Assembly (NCBI GenBank): GCA_948470475.1
Contig: OX419337.1
Location: forward strand, 31,072,872 to 31,136,871
Length of the DNA: 64,000 nucleotides
From: Galaxea fascicularis
Taxonomy: Eukaryota > Cnidaria > Anthozoa > Scleractinia > Euphylliidae
Reading direction: 5' to 3'
Part shown: one piece after another, positions 1-11,700 of the stretch
Layout: the number at the start of each line of letters is the position of its first letter
Position numbering within the stretch: position 1 is the first letter of the stretch
Translations under genes and position numbers: made by a program
Notes under the pieces: generated by a model
The model's input: the letters and a program-made list of their open reading frames with translations, nothing else
The model's database searches: none
What the model was told of the DNA's origin: nothing

Positions 1-170
1 ATTCAGCTGAAAGAACGTCTAAAAAATATTGGAAAAAATTATTGAAATTAAACGTGAAGTTCAATTATCCATAAAACTGAGAGCACATTTCTCAGCACTT
101 CAAACTTACCTGGACCAGCAACCCAAAGAACGTTTCAATAATCATTGTACAAAACTCTGTGGGCTGTAAA
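1..170 (-). pseudogene. Relic of CWC22 exons 19-20
   Basis: This edge segment aligns by eye with 20579-20850, which holds exons 19 and 20 of the intact CWC22 gene on the minus strand. Shared blocks include the exon 20 start, the intron between the exons, and both ends of exon 19. About 27 bases are missing from the middle of exon 19, removing the stretch that encodes [10 protein letters not shown] in the intact gene. The segment therefore looks like a non-functional leftover of an older tandem copy whose remainder lies left of the window. Continued homology to the intact intron runs to about position 260. Confidence 0.75.
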
Positions 171-314
171 ACAAAAGAACAATGAATGCATTTTAAACAA
201 CTCAGTTAAAAGCCAACAAGTCAAGTCTTACACGGTTTTTCTGAGAGTTTCAATCCAAAGCTAAAGAAAGAAAACCACAGGATTACATTATGTTACAGGG
301 ACTAAATAATGTTT

Positions 315-1190
315 TGCATGTCTTGCCACACCCCTCTTGAAATTGTGCCCCAAAGTGTCTAAAATGGAATTGCTGTTTTAATATTCGCAATTGTCTTCTT
401 GTTTGAAACAAGCTTTAGACAGCAAACTTCACAGTCTTTCACCAACGCAAACTACTCTACAACTGAATTTTCATCGATGTTCCACTGAAGTTCCTAAGAA
501 ATCGCATTCCGTTCAGCAAAAGAGAACTGAAAACAACTCTCAGAACAACGTCTTGTCATTGGTTCTAAAGCCTCGTCTACACGAGCAATTTTTATGTGAC
601 AACTTTTATGTGACAATTTTTATTTGCTCGTGTAGACGAGAGAAATTGGCCAATTTTTATGTGACAAATACATTTGCTGAAAAGCTGGCATGTTAGCTTT
701 TATGTGACAAATAAAACTTGTCATACACAAAACATTGCTCGTGTAGACGACTCGTCACATAAAATGTGGCAAACATTGGCGGTTCCTAATCTCCCACTCA
801 GAACGCAATCACTATGGTGGCATCAATCTTGTTTCAAAAATCTCCTGGTCTACTCGTGGTAAGCAACAAGGAACAGTGATCAGATGAGAGTTCAGGGGAG
901 GAGACTGGTTAGAAGTTCATACTTGTACTCAATTATTCGCTGCGCCATCTACACTATAAAATATATTTGTCACATGAAAATTGCTCGTGTAGACAAGGCT
1001 TAACAGTTATCCTGTGGTGTGATCCTTACTACTGTACAAAACCGCAGCAAGCCAGGGGCGTATTCCTTACAATCAGATGTCATCAACCTCTTAATAACAG
1101 CAATGTTCTGTAATTGGTTCACACAACAGAGATTACCAGAAAAGCTACTAACGGACTGAAAATCACAAGACACCATTTTGTTGCGTGGAG
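315..1190 (+). repeat. Third copy of TRIM upstream region
   Basis: Bases 315-568 resemble 3085-3340, sharing stretches such as GCCCCAAAGTGTCTAAA and a common CTTCTTGTTT block. Bases 1004-1190 resemble 12765-12900, the region upstream of the second TRIM gene. The two halves are separated by a MITE at 569-999. No TRIM coding sequence follows; a LINE fragment begins at 1191. I read this as the 5' flank of a lost or displaced TRIM copy. Confidence 0.6.
569..999. mobile_element. MITE with TTAA-type target site
   Basis: Terminal inverted repeats begin AGCCTCGTCTACACGAGCAA on the left and end with the complement, TTGCTCGTGTAGACAAGGC, on the right. Both continue into a shared TTTATGTGACAA motif that recurs inside the element with further copies of the CTCGTGTAGACGA sequence. 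The flanks are CTAA on the left and TTAA on the right, consistent with a TTAA target duplication carrying one mutation. The interior has no credible gene. It splits the TRIM upstream relic. Confidence 0.75.
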
Positions 1191-1192
1191 CG

Positions 1193-1239
<47 letters not shown>

Positions 1240-1419
1240 TTAATCTTGTATAGCGCAGCAAATCATAGGTAGATGCGCCATGCTCTTGCGCGCTTTACAA
1301 AAGTCATTAAAATTACAAGTAAAATTGATATGTATAAAACAAATAAATAGAATAAAAAATAATTACTTAGATACTAAAATTAGAACTAGATTTAAATAGG
1401 AATTAGTTAATTAAATAAT

Positions 1420-1812
1420 TTACAGGTCAAAGGCAATCTTAAAAAGATGAGTCTTAAGATTGTTCCAAAGTGCAGGTGCGGCTACAGAGAAACTGCGATA
1501 ACCAAGCGTGCGTAGGGTTTTTATCCTAGGTTGTTGCAGTAGAATCTCGCTAGTTGATCTTAAGTTATAATTACATTTGTTTCTACGCGTAAAAAGTTCG
1601 CTAAGATATTTGGGTGCAAGTCCATGGATGACTTTAAAAGTGATTAGTAAAATCTTAAAATATCTAACTAGGAGCCAGTGCAGTTTCACTAAAGTAGGAG
1701 TGATGTGATCCAACTTGTTGATGTGGCAAACAAGTCTAGCAGATTTGTACTCTCTGGAGCTTTTGCAGTTGAGTATTAGGCAGTCCGAATAAAATACTAT
1801 TACAATAGCCAA
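1420..1812 (-). pseudogene. LINE ORF2 C-terminal fragment
   Basis: The frame encodes the post-RT segment common in CR1/L2-type LINEs. It shows an ITPTLVKLHWL block, then FKILLITFKVIHGLAPKYL, then YNLRS, and a final FSVAAPALWNNL. It belongs to the same LINE copy as the RT piece at 2130-2786 and lies just before the (ATT)n tail. The start codon seen in this frame is fortuitous. Confidence 0.8.
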
Positions 1813-2129
1813 GTCGACTTGTTACAAAAGCATTCACTAGAGTTTGGACAGTGTCAGAACTGAGAAATTTCCTGATCCTTCTAATATTAAATATGTGAAA
1901 GAAAGTGGCTTTAGATGTCTGTTTTTTTTTGTTTTGTTTTTTTGCGTGACCATCTTAAGTTGGTTGTCAAACCAGCCTCGACGGTTCCTCACTTCGGAAG
2001 AGGGGAGAATTGCTGTATGGCCCACGCAACGGGAATCAATGTCGACCTTTACTAACTGCTGCCTGGTTTCAGTCACAATAAATTCCGATCGGACTTTTCG
2101 TCGTTAAACATCAGCTTATCCATTCGTAT

Positions 2130-2786
2130 TCACTTCCGTATATCGGTGATGCACGCTTGCATAGCCGCGACAGCATTAGCTGCATGTTCGGGCTCAGGTT
2201 TGAAGGTAATGCAGAGTTGCGTGTCGTCAGCATATGGCGGCGTGTACTTCTGGTAGATGGCGTTCCACAATAGTGAATGGCTTACTGACACACAGAATGT
2301 AGAGGAGAGGGCCAAGACAGGACCCTTGAGGAACACCGTGTTTAACGTCGAATGACTGGGATGTTTCTCCATTAACAGATACTGATTCGACCGGTTATGT
2401 AAGTAGGAGCGGAACCAAGACAGTACACGGCCTGAGATACCAAAGTTAGAATTAAGGCGATTTAGCAATATTACGTGGTCAACAGTATCGACCATGGCAC
2501 TTAAGTCAAGTAGAAGCAAGAGAATAAGATGTTGATTGTTCATGTTCATTAGTATATCGTTTTTGATTCGAAGTAGTGCGGTTTCAGTACTGTGAAATTC
2601 CCGATAGGAAGTCTGAGTTTTGGGATAGAGACAGTTCAGAGTTAGGTGGTTGTTGGTCTGGTTGAAAACAACACGTTCAGTAAGTTTGGAGACAGTAAGT
2701 TTATCAGTAAGGTAACTAAGGTTGCTCATTGGACGGAGGTTGGGAAAGGTGGCTTCAGATTTTGGAGTCTTTGCTAGGGCGAACAT
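2130..2786 (-). pseudogene. LINE reverse transcriptase fragment
   Basis: The 218-codon frame carries RT landmarks: VDTVDH, a decayed form of the usual FDTVDH motif, then GRVLSWFRSYLHNRSNQ, and the catalytic YADD box in PPYADDTQLCITF. This is the palm region of a non-LTR retrotransposon reverse transcriptase. The frame starts inside the RT, with no endonuclease upstream, and ends shortly after the YADD box. It is not a host gene. Confidence 0.85.
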
Positions 2787-3455
2787 CTGTGTGTTTTCAG
2801 CTTTCAGGGAAGCATCCAGCTTCTTGGAAGAGATTGATCATTTTTGTGAGACAGTGCTGGCAACAGGACATTCAACGACAATTTGAGCAGGCATGCCGGG
2901 CTCTTGAGAACACGATTTCTTGTTCTTGTTCGCCTTCTGTAACCAGATGAAATGAGTTAAAACAAGAAGTAGGAGAGACACAGTCTGCAGGGTGGAACTC
3001 ATCTGATGTACTGACATTAATTAGGTGCAGCGGCGTCTAATTTTGTCAAGTTGTCTGCTGTCATAGTACGCCTTGAAAACGTTTTGCATGACCCCTCTTC
3101 AAATTTATGCCCCAAAGTGTCTAAATTTGCATTGCTTTTTAAATATTCCCAATCGCCTTCTTGTTTAAAACAAGTTTAACACGGTATAGTTTACACTCTT
3201 CAACGAGTAATCAAACCGACTCTATAACTGAATTGTCACCTGTGTTCCCCTGACGTTCCTGAGAAATCACATTGCTAAGAATCAGAAACCTAAACGAGAC
3301 AGTCAACAACCTCTTAGGACAGCACTCTGTGATTGATTCACATAGTTTAGGATTCTAAGAAAACCTCCAAATAGAAAACCAAATGACTCCATTGTGTTCT
3401 GTGACGTGGCGCGTTGCGAACTTCTTTGTTCGCTTGTCTCTGAATTGAAATTAAA

Positions 3456-5702
3456 ATGGAGATCCAAACGTTGTTTTACAATCTCCGCGAAGAAGTATCT
3501 TGTCCTGTGTGCTCAGACTTATTTAAAGACCCAAGACAGCTTTCCTGCTTGCACAGTTTCTGTCTACATTGTTTGCAACACTGGCATCAGGCGAGTGGCG
3601 GTCAAGACACATTCAGATGTCCGAAGTGCCAAGCTCTTAGCAAAGTGCCAGCGAGCGGCGACCTAACGGATCTTCCAGCCAGCTTTTATCTCAACGGTCT
3701 GATTGATGTGCTGGCCATTAAAGAATGCAGCCAAACTCAAGTAACATGCGGTAACTGCGACAAGAAAAGCTCCGAGGCTTCGTACTGTTTCCAGTGCTGC
3801 ACATTTTACTGTGAACAGTGCCTAATTGGACACAATATGATGAAACCTAATAAAGATCACCGTTTTCTTTCTGTGAAAGAGTTTCAAGAGAAAGATTATG
3901 AAGATGTGTTGAAGCGACCTGTGTTTTGTCCGAGACAAGGACATAAGGAAAGGGAGCTCGAGTATATTTGTAAGAGATGTGAGACGGCAGTTTGCCAAAT
4001 GTGTGTCAATTTGGATCACGGCGGACATCTATTGACGTTAATCGAAGAAGAAGCTGCAGCCCAAAAGATCGAGATGAAAGCTCTCATACAAAGCCAAAGA
4101 GACTTCTTACAAGAGAAGACGAACGCAGTTACTCAACTAGATGAAGACTACGCTAAAGTGCTTCAACATGGAGAAAACGTAATCAAAGATGTCGAAAAGA
4201 TTGCAAACACCTTGATAAAAACAATTCAAGCGAAGAAGCAAAATATCATCACCAAGGTGGAAAACGAAATGAAGAAATCACTTGAAAGTCTAACAACAGA
4301 AAAGAAGGAAATTCAGCAGCAAATAATGGTGATGAAATCTTCACTGGAAAGTGCCGATAAACTAATAGCTCGAAGTACAAATGCTGAGGTCATTCAGCTG
4401 AACAAGACATTGAAAACAATTTTTGATGAAGTCGACCAAACCAAGCCAATCGCCCGTGACCCTGAAGGTCTTCTTCCGTTAGTATTCATTGAGAATCAGC
4501 GGATGGTGGAAACTGTCAACGAACAAGAAATTGGTTTCTTGGATGATCCGCGCCTCCGAACAAAAGCAAACGAATCTGTCGTAGACGGCGAAGGACTAAA
4601 TGAAGGAACTGTTGGACGTGAAGCTCAATTCAATTTAATCACAAGAAACGCTAATAAGATACAGTGTTATAACAATGATGACAATGTAACAGTAGAAATC
4701 AGAGACGAGCAAGGACTAGAATGCGTGACACAAATACAAATAGATGATAACAAAGACGGAGTCTACAGCATTAGCTATTCTCCCAGAGTTCAAGGTAGAT
4801 GTAAATTATCAATTAAGGTAAATGGGGAACATGTTCAGGGAAGCCCTTTTACTGTTCTTGTGAAACCATTCCATCTCAAACCCCTTTTCTGTTTTGGAAC
4901 AAAAGGCTCGGCTGATGGAATGTTTCAGTATCATCGTGGGGTGGCAGTGAATCACAGGGATGAAATAGCAGTAACTGATTCGGAGAACAACAGGGTTCAA
5001 ATCTTCAACAATAATGGCAATTTTATGAGATCGTTTGGTCGTCTAGGTAGCAACAACGGAGAATTTAACTGTCCCTGTGGAATAGCATTCGATAAAGATG
5101 GAAATATTTTTGTAGCAGACAATCACAACAACAGAATTCAGCGTTTTTCTGGGGAGGGTAGGTACACGAGTCAGTTTGGAGGGAAGGGGAGCCTTGATAG
5201 TCAGCTCTCTAATCCTTGGGGTTTATCATTGGATTCCAATGGTAACGTTATTGTTGCCGATACTGGTAACAAACTGATTAAGATGTTTTCTCCTGATGGC
5301 AATTTTCTAATGAAGATAGGTGGGCCTGGTTCTTTTAGTTTTCCTGTCCACTGTGTTCAGTGTGACGAATATCTCATAGTGTCAGACTCGAGTGATCATA
5401 TCATTAAAGTGTTTACTAGGGAGGGGAAGTATAAGTATAAGTTTGGTAAGCAGGGGGGAGGGGATGGGGAGTTCAATCATCCTCGTTTCTTGACAGTGAC
5501 TAAGACAGGTCTGATAATCGTCTGCGATAAGAAAAATCACAGAGTACAAGTCTTTGAACTGAATGGGAAGTTTATTGGTAAGTCTGGGACAAAGGGAAAC
5601 AAGTTAGGGGAATTTAACAATCCTTATGCAGCTGCATTTCTAGGTAGTAACCAAGTCGTTGTGTCTGACTGCTTGAATTATCGTGTTCAAATATTTGAGT
5701 GA
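3456..5702 (+). CDS. TRIM-NHL protein, copy 1 (TRIM71/LIN-41-like architecture)
   Basis: Intronless frame of 748 aa. Residues 16-58 form a C3HC4 RING (C16, C19, C31, H33, C36, C39, C55, C58), the usual E3 ubiquitin ligase module. Two B-boxes follow, about 98-136 and 158-191, then a coiled coil about 195-345, a filamin-type Ig domain about 370-472 and six NHL repeats to the end, a predicted beta propeller. RING, two B-boxes, filamin and NHL is the TRIM71/LIN-41 layout, whose members bind RNA hairpins through the NHL propeller; TRIM2/3 relatives have only one B-box. Cnidarians have many such paralogues, so one-to-one orthology is not claimed. The start is MEIQTLFYNL, shared exactly with the second copy. 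The protein is expected in the cytoplasm. The gene converges on a relic of CWC22. Confidence 0.93.
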   Translation: MEIQTLFYNLREEVSCPVCSDLFKDPRQLSCLHSFCLHCLQHWHQASGGQDTFRCPKCQALSKVPASGDLTDLPASFYLNGLIDVLAIKECSQTQVTCGNCDKKSSEASYCFQCCTFYCEQCLIGHNMMKPNKDHRFLSVKEFQEKDYEDVLKRPVFCPRQGHKERELEYICKRCETAVCQMCVNLDHGGHLLTLIEEEAAAQKIEMKALIQSQRDFLQEKTNAVTQLDEDYAKVLQHGENVIKDVEKIANTLIKTIQAKKQNIITKVENEMKKSLESLTTEKKEIQQQIMVMKSSLESADKLIARSTNAEVIQLNKTLKTIFDEVDQTKPIARDPEGLLPLVFIENQRMVETVNEQEIGFLDDPRLRTKANESVVDGEGLNEGTVGREAQFNLITRNANKIQCYNNDDNVTVEIRDEQGLECVTQIQIDDNKDGVYSISYSPRVQGRCKLSIKVNGEHVQGSPFTVLVKPFHLKPLFCFGTKGSADGMFQYHRGVAVNHRDEIAVTDSENNRVQIFNNNGNFMRSFGRLGSNNGEFNCPCGIAFDKDGNIFVADNHNNRIQRFSGEGRYTSQFGGKGSLDSQLSNPWGLSLDSNGNVIVADTGNKLIKMFSPDGNFLMKIGGPGSFSFPVHCVQCDEYLIVSDSSDHIIKVFTREGKYKYKFGKQGGGDGEFNHPRFLTVTKTGLIIVCDKKNHRVQVFELNGKFIGKSGTKGNKLGEFNNPYAAAFLGSNQVVVSDCLNYRVQIFE

Positions 5703-7420
5703 AAATTTCATCTAAATGCAAAGAACAGTCTCAACTCCGAGCTTTGATCAGAAAAATTTTCTTCACTGTCTTGTTTTGTGGGGTTAAAAAGAACAGTCTT
5801 GAAAGGCGGATTAATTGTTGAATTTTAGTGCTGTTTCAGATTGAAAGGAAAAACCAAAAAAAAAAATAACCAGACAAGGCGTTCTGTGTTTGTTTTGAAT
5901 ATTAAGGATGCAGTTTTCTTTATACTAAGGTTGTTTCAACATACGATTGAGCATACGTGACAAATCTTAAAACAGTTTGGTGAAAGTGTTGCATTTAAAC
6001 TTACATAACAAAGTTTGTCTATCTATGTACTTATTCATTTATATTATTGAAAGATTCAGCGCCAAATTTCCCTTTGAAGCAACTGAATACCTCAGGTTTC
6101 ACAGATCAATTAATTTCAGTGGTTATACTGTAAAAAGTGACTAACTGTTCCATGCACTCCATAGATTTTGGGACTATGACAATGTAGAAGTATTGTTAGC
6201 GAATATGACTTGAGGTGTACAACTAACGCTGGTAGGTAAAATTACTTAAGTTATACTGTGTTTATTTTTGAAATGTATATTAATATTTTTGCATTTGTAT
6301 TTCAAGCTTAAAAATGTTGTTATTTGAAAACAGATAATTGCTGGTCAAAGTATCGTGATAGAATAATTGTAAAACATGTACATCTACTGTAAAATTATAT
6401 AGTATGTTTACTCTTTGACTACAAGCAAATACGTTTTTCCCTTTTCAGTGTTAATGTGAAAATAGATAATTGTCTGTAGAAGTACAATGTGATGATGATT
6501 AGAAAATGTTCAGATTACTACTGTTAACGCCAAAGTTGTGTCAAATAAGTAGATAAATTGTGTATAAAATAGCTGCGTCATTTACAATTTCTTTAATCGA
6601 GGGATATCCAGTTGTTTTGATGGCAAATGTAAGTTTCATTTTTCTGTTAAGGAGTAAAAGGCATTCTTCATCGGCACTTGTGAAAGTCAATTCCACCGTC
6701 CAAGACTCCTCTGAGAAAAAAGTGGTACAGCACTAGAGTGTTGAGTTCCCCACCCTCCCTAGCCCTCCCCAGTGTTTTCCAGCTTTCTTTTTAACGAGAT
6801 AGCCGACTAGATTGGAAAGATTTCCCGTCATTTCCATCAACAACATTCTTTATTATCCCACTGCAAAGGATAATTACTTTGAGCGAGTAAGAGATGAGAT
6901 CTGAGAATAAAGGTCGGGACACAACTGAAGGAAGATGCAGCAGGAACAGGCAGCAGGGACACACCCCTTTGTGTAAACAAACACTGCGGAACGTTACAGA
7001 GATAGTCGAATACATGCATTGCATGTGAGGTGTAACAACTGCAGCTTGAAACTGGGAAACGATTGAACCAAAACTTTTTCTTAGAATCACGATCGTCACT
7101 CTAGAGGAACTGTCCGCCTCACAACATGATCCCTCTCGATATCACTGCCGCATGTGTTCATTAGGGTATTGCCTTGAAGTAAAGAATGAAATAGCTAGAG
7201 CATGCACAGTCATCAGCTAATAATTTAGTAAAAGTTTGTCCTTGTGAAGTCCTCGGAAAGGTTGGACGGCAATCAAAGTCTAATCAATTTTAAACGTATT
7301 CCACAGAAGTCGAAAAGATTAACATGGCCACACCTACAATGCCCCATGCCTACTCGTCCCAACATTCCGTACAGGAAGCTCTATGACGATCAGAAACCCA
7401 AGTGATTTCTGGTGCTTTCA
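5703..7420. other. 3' flank of TRIM copy 1
   Basis: No gene is supported here. The sequence is AT-rich and follows the 3' flank of TRIM copy 2 (15478-16940) in patches, for example the shared CAAGACTCCTCTGA block at about 6700 and 16470. It presumably contains the TRIM 3' UTR. Short frames at 6791-7099 look random. Confidence 0.5.
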
Positions 7421-7426
7421 ATGGAG

Positions 7427-8330
7427 TTTATTTATGCGGTTTCATAAAATGCAAACAAAATATAAACCTGCTGGTAAAAATTGGGGGTTTAGTTCTTAAA
7501 TGGACCCATGATTCCCCCAAATGAACAATTATGCAGCTGCACGATTCTGGTGAAGGTGTAATTTCTACACCACTGAGTTTTTCTAGGAGATTGTGCTAAA
7601 TACTAAACGCAAATGATCGTGCTTTCTCAAGCTTAGCCTATAGCTTCATCGTGTTTTCTTGTGTTTTCTTGACCTTTTTTTTCATAACTGATTAGCTTCA
7701 TACTTAACAGGCCTTCGTGACTGATATGAAACAAGTCAAATGAGCCTAAAGTATCTTCAAAGTTACTTTGAATTACCCTCCTTATTTGATAGCATGAAAC
7801 CTTAATAAGGAGACGAGACAACTATATTGAAATCACGTTCTGACTTTTTCTTCCTATTATCGTCTGCAGCTAGTTTGAGCGCCATTCCTTTTAGGTACTC
7901 GTCTGGCGTTATGGCTTGAATACAGACTAATTTCAATGGCCTTTTACTGCTTAAAAGAAAAGAAAACCTAGTTCCCGGCCTGCTCAGTGCCAAAATATGG
8001 GGCAATCAGCCGGTCAGGCTTCAGCTTTCGCGTGCGAAAGTCGACGAAAAGGAAGGCTTTAGATGTTAAGCTTGACACTCACTTGAAACAAAAGTCTCAG
8101 TCTGCTTCTTACATTCTAATTTGTATTAATTAACAAAAATATCTAGTCGTCACCTGGTCAGAAGTGTAAAATCATTGTAAATTTGTTTATTATTAACCTA
8201 GCAACTCAATGCAAGTACTATTGTTTGAACATAAGAAGCCATCAATAAATGTCTGCTCTGTAACCTGTCATAACTAAATAATATAAGGTTTGTTACACAC
8301 ACCTTCACTGCTTAAAAAACAAACTCCCGT
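7427..8330 (-). pseudogene. Relic of the CWC22 3' end (exons 25-27)
   Basis: This aligns with 16948-17970, the last three exons of CWC22. A polyadenylation-like AATAAA is kept at 7427-7432, matching 16948-16953. Exon 27 is recognisable at 7646-7685, where the minus strand still reads KKRSRKHKKTR and a stop. Exon 26 is reduced to its last dozen codons near 7835-7868 (DDNRKKK) and has lost the serine/glutamate run. Exon 25 is almost entirely deleted, leaving only a few bases of each edge near 8305-8318. No working protein could be made from this copy. Confidence 0.78.
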
Positions 8331-8759
8331 TGTTACTGTACATACATTCTTCTTATCTCTGGATTGCTCTTTAAACTGAAGTTCCTTTGAGGACAGTCTT
8401 ATGACGTGGTACGAAAGACAGATTTTAGTAGAGTTTATTGTAATCCAAAGAAAAAGTTACCACAAAACCACGCACTTTAAGGAATATTAAGCTTAAAAAA
8501 AAGTGAAAAAAAAAAACAATCATAAATTCGTGAATGATTTACAGCTTTTCAAAATTACTGTTACTTATTGATTTCTCCTACAATTACAAAATAATTAACA
8601 CAGAAGCTTGCATTCGTCCATTTGCGAGGAAGTTCTATACAGTTAGATCACACATCGAGTCAACAAACTCAGTTTCCAAATTGAGGGGACTGGTGACTGG
8701 CTTAAAAAAAATTTCAATAATCGTTGAATTAAAACCAAACAGTTGGTGAGCTTGTTCAA

Positions 8760-11700
8760 CACAGATTCCTTGTAATTTTGGTTTCGGGATCAACGTATAC
8801 TGATCTGGGACAAAACTGTTAAGAAAATTCTTGTAGAGCAACATTAACCGCTCACAAACCAAACTGTAGTAAACTTTGCCCCTCCCACCTCTGGACTGAA
8901 AAGACGTTGTAAGTACTTTCTTTTATCCACGTCTAGGACAGTTCTTTTTTTTTTTTTTTTTCAATGAAGTAGCCGATATTTCAGATCTTCAATAACTACG
9001 ATACAGTTCCGAAAATAGCAGCTTCCGTTAATTTTGGGGGCTGAGTATTTCTGGCAGCCATTACTTTCGAATTTCGCGTATCTGTTAAACGGTTGTGCCT
9101 AAATTACACCATCCAGAAGGACAGTCAGTGTTGGAGCCGCGCTGATCTCCATGTGCATGGAAGTCCAAGGATTATCTGTAGCCTACAGGAGGGTTGTTAC
9201 TTTGCTTGTTGTGTAACATGAAAGATCTTACCAAAACTGAACCTTATGCCGTCAGTTGAATTAATTACCAGTAAAGTGATGAAACTTGATTGAACAAGTT
9301 AGAGGTAGGCCATCACAAGGTATCAATAACCTTTTTCAGTCTGAATTTGTGGTATTCTACACTGCACTGTTTTCACTGTCCACCTTCTTCTATTCTCCCT
9401 TACACTCCTTAATTACAATACGTACAGTAGTTAAGTTCCACTTCTATCAATACTATGTGTAGCGCTAGCGGGGCTGTGCGGGTCATATTATTAGCCAAAC
9501 GTCTGTAAATGAAATAAGTGTGGTGCCCCGGTTTTAACTTTGGCCAAAAATAATGAAATAAAATAATAGTTCAGTCCGTTTTCTTTTATGTTCATGTAGT
9601 TCTTTTTTTCTTTTTTTTTTTTGAAGAACCATACAGTAGATGACGGAAAATTGTTTTAAAAAATTAAGATCTGAAAAATGTGTGTTACGAAGGAGGGTTA
9701 GGCTAGGGGTCCGTGAAGTAAGACTTTATGGTTCCCTCACTACACTTGTGCCCCATCATGCGCTGAAAAGTGCTTGAATCAGGTGTCATCGATCCTCGTA
9801 CTAGAGACAGGCTTTGCCCAGTAAAAACGATGAATTAACTCTTAAATTGAAGATCATCTTTAAAGTAATACATACTGAGACCGCGACCTTAAAACAATGG
9901 CTAGTTACACTAGTTCTGCACAACCAGTCCATAATATGTTAAACAAATAACCTTCCATTTGCAGTTGTGAAATGATTATAGTTCTGAACATATCCGGCAG
10001 TGTATGATGTAAAACGCTGGTTTAACTGTCTCGTTAGTGTCGGGTGCAGGCTGTGATGCACGTCAAAATGACTGATTAATTGAGATGAGAACAACTAAAA
10101 CATCCACTGGATCCTTAGTATATATAAAGATAATAATTGAAAACTAAAACTCTTCCTGAATAAGGATGTAAACTGAATTCCCCACCCTAGGCCTTAACAC
10201 AAATATCGCGTAAAATCGCCTAAATATCTTTCCTGAAATTCTCAAACAAAATGTGAACAACGAAATCGTTTATAGCTCAAACATAGACGCCAACCTAAAG
10301 CGTTTGTAAAATATGACAGGTGTGCGACATTTTAAGAGTTAACACTGCGAGTAGAAAGCACACCATAGTGGATGCGAAGTGAAATTATTGACAATAGTAT
10401 CGCGCTAATGCATAAGTGCTTGCATTTGATTTTAGCCGACAATAAAGGCCGCTGTGCAAGAAGATTACTAGACAAATAATTTTAGCGGACGACAATAGTG
10501 TGGTAAATTTCGTCTCTTATGTAACGCAAGAACAGTTGGCATGCTATTTGGTCATGTAAGATTCCGTGATTACGTTACTTTTTTGGCACATGGCTTTAGG
10601 AGGAAAACACTTGAACTTCTGTCATTTCTTTCCAATCCTAAATAGTGATAAATGCCAAACGAGAATAGTGGTAAAAAGGTATAAGCGTAAAATGCATTCC
10701 TTTTGATCTTCTGACGGTCTACCATTTTTGCAGTCTTAATAGCCCAAAACAGTTTCTAGTTAAATATCTCGAATTATTTTCGAAATATCTCGTATTTTTG
10801 TTTTAAAAATAAGCCGATTTTGAATCCCTTGGGCCAAAATTTTCTCCAGCGGGAGCTGAAAAGTATGTAAGAGATTGTCTACACTAGTATTATGGAAATA
10901 AAGCTACTTTCAAAACAACATGGATGCAAAGTTTAATGTTTTCTTACTAATGGGTTAAACAGTTGGTATGTATATCATGTGTCTGACTGACTATGAACAT
11001 GATTGTGACTATGACTGACCAAAGCCAGAAAACAGCCAAAAACGCTATAAATTTTTCTAAATATCCCAAAATTTTCAAAATATCTTAAAAATTTCTACAA
11101 AATTCTAAATATCTCGGAAACTTCTAAATATCAAAAAAAATATATCCAGATATTTGTGTAAAGGCCTACCGCACCTCAGAGCTCAAGGATGGGTCCCACT
11201 GTAGTCGCACATATACTACGCCCCATGGGAATAATTTTGGAACGAACTATTATTTGATACCTAATATGCATTGCCTACTGGTTTGCTTAATTATTGCCGT
11301 CTCTGAGGCTTCGGTTGTTAGATCGCGGTCTGTTGTTCAAAATGGGTTGAATCCACGTACCGTAAGAAGAAAAGAATACTGCTTCTTTCTGTCTTTACGT
11401 AGCTGTCTAAAGCCAATGTCGTCCATTTTCTGATATCTTACTTCCCCAACTGAGCCTAAAGTCTAAGAATATTGAGACTGCATTTACTTTTTTGGTGGGA
11501 AGTGTTCGGCTGCTCCTGTGGATCGCCGATGATTCCCTATCTCAGGGAATTCTATTTCTCCCACTGTGGCAGTAACCATTGTGTTAAAGCTTATACGTGC
11601 GGAGTGGAAGTATTTCAGTTTGTCAGCGACACAAAAGTTCTTATAATTCCAAGCGGTCATTACCCTCTTGATCCTATTCTCCAATCCTATCACTCGCTAT

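Larger units (their letters stand above)
1191..2800 (-). mobile_element. Non-LTR retrotransposon (CR1/L2-like) fragment
   Basis: Read on the minus strand, this is the 3' half of a LINE. It has a reverse transcriptase piece (2786-2130), a C-terminal piece typical of CR1/L2-group elements (1812-1420) and a 3' tail of (ATT)n at 1191-1240. Between the two coding pieces, about 1837-2107, the frame is lost. The 5' half with an endonuclease is absent. It has no intact open frame and is dead as an autonomous element. Confidence 0.8.
3090..8750 (+). repeat. Segmental duplication, left copy
   Basis: This block matches 12890-18170 in order and orientation: TRIM 5' flank, TRIM coding sequence, 3' flank, and then the 3' end of the CWC22 gene on the opposite strand. 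The coding part is nearly identical, while the flanks have drifted with many small indels. In this left copy the CWC22 part is a relic. Homology fades after about 8750, where the sequence GCATTCGTCCATTTG matches GCATTCGTTCATTT at about 18050. Confidence 0.8.
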
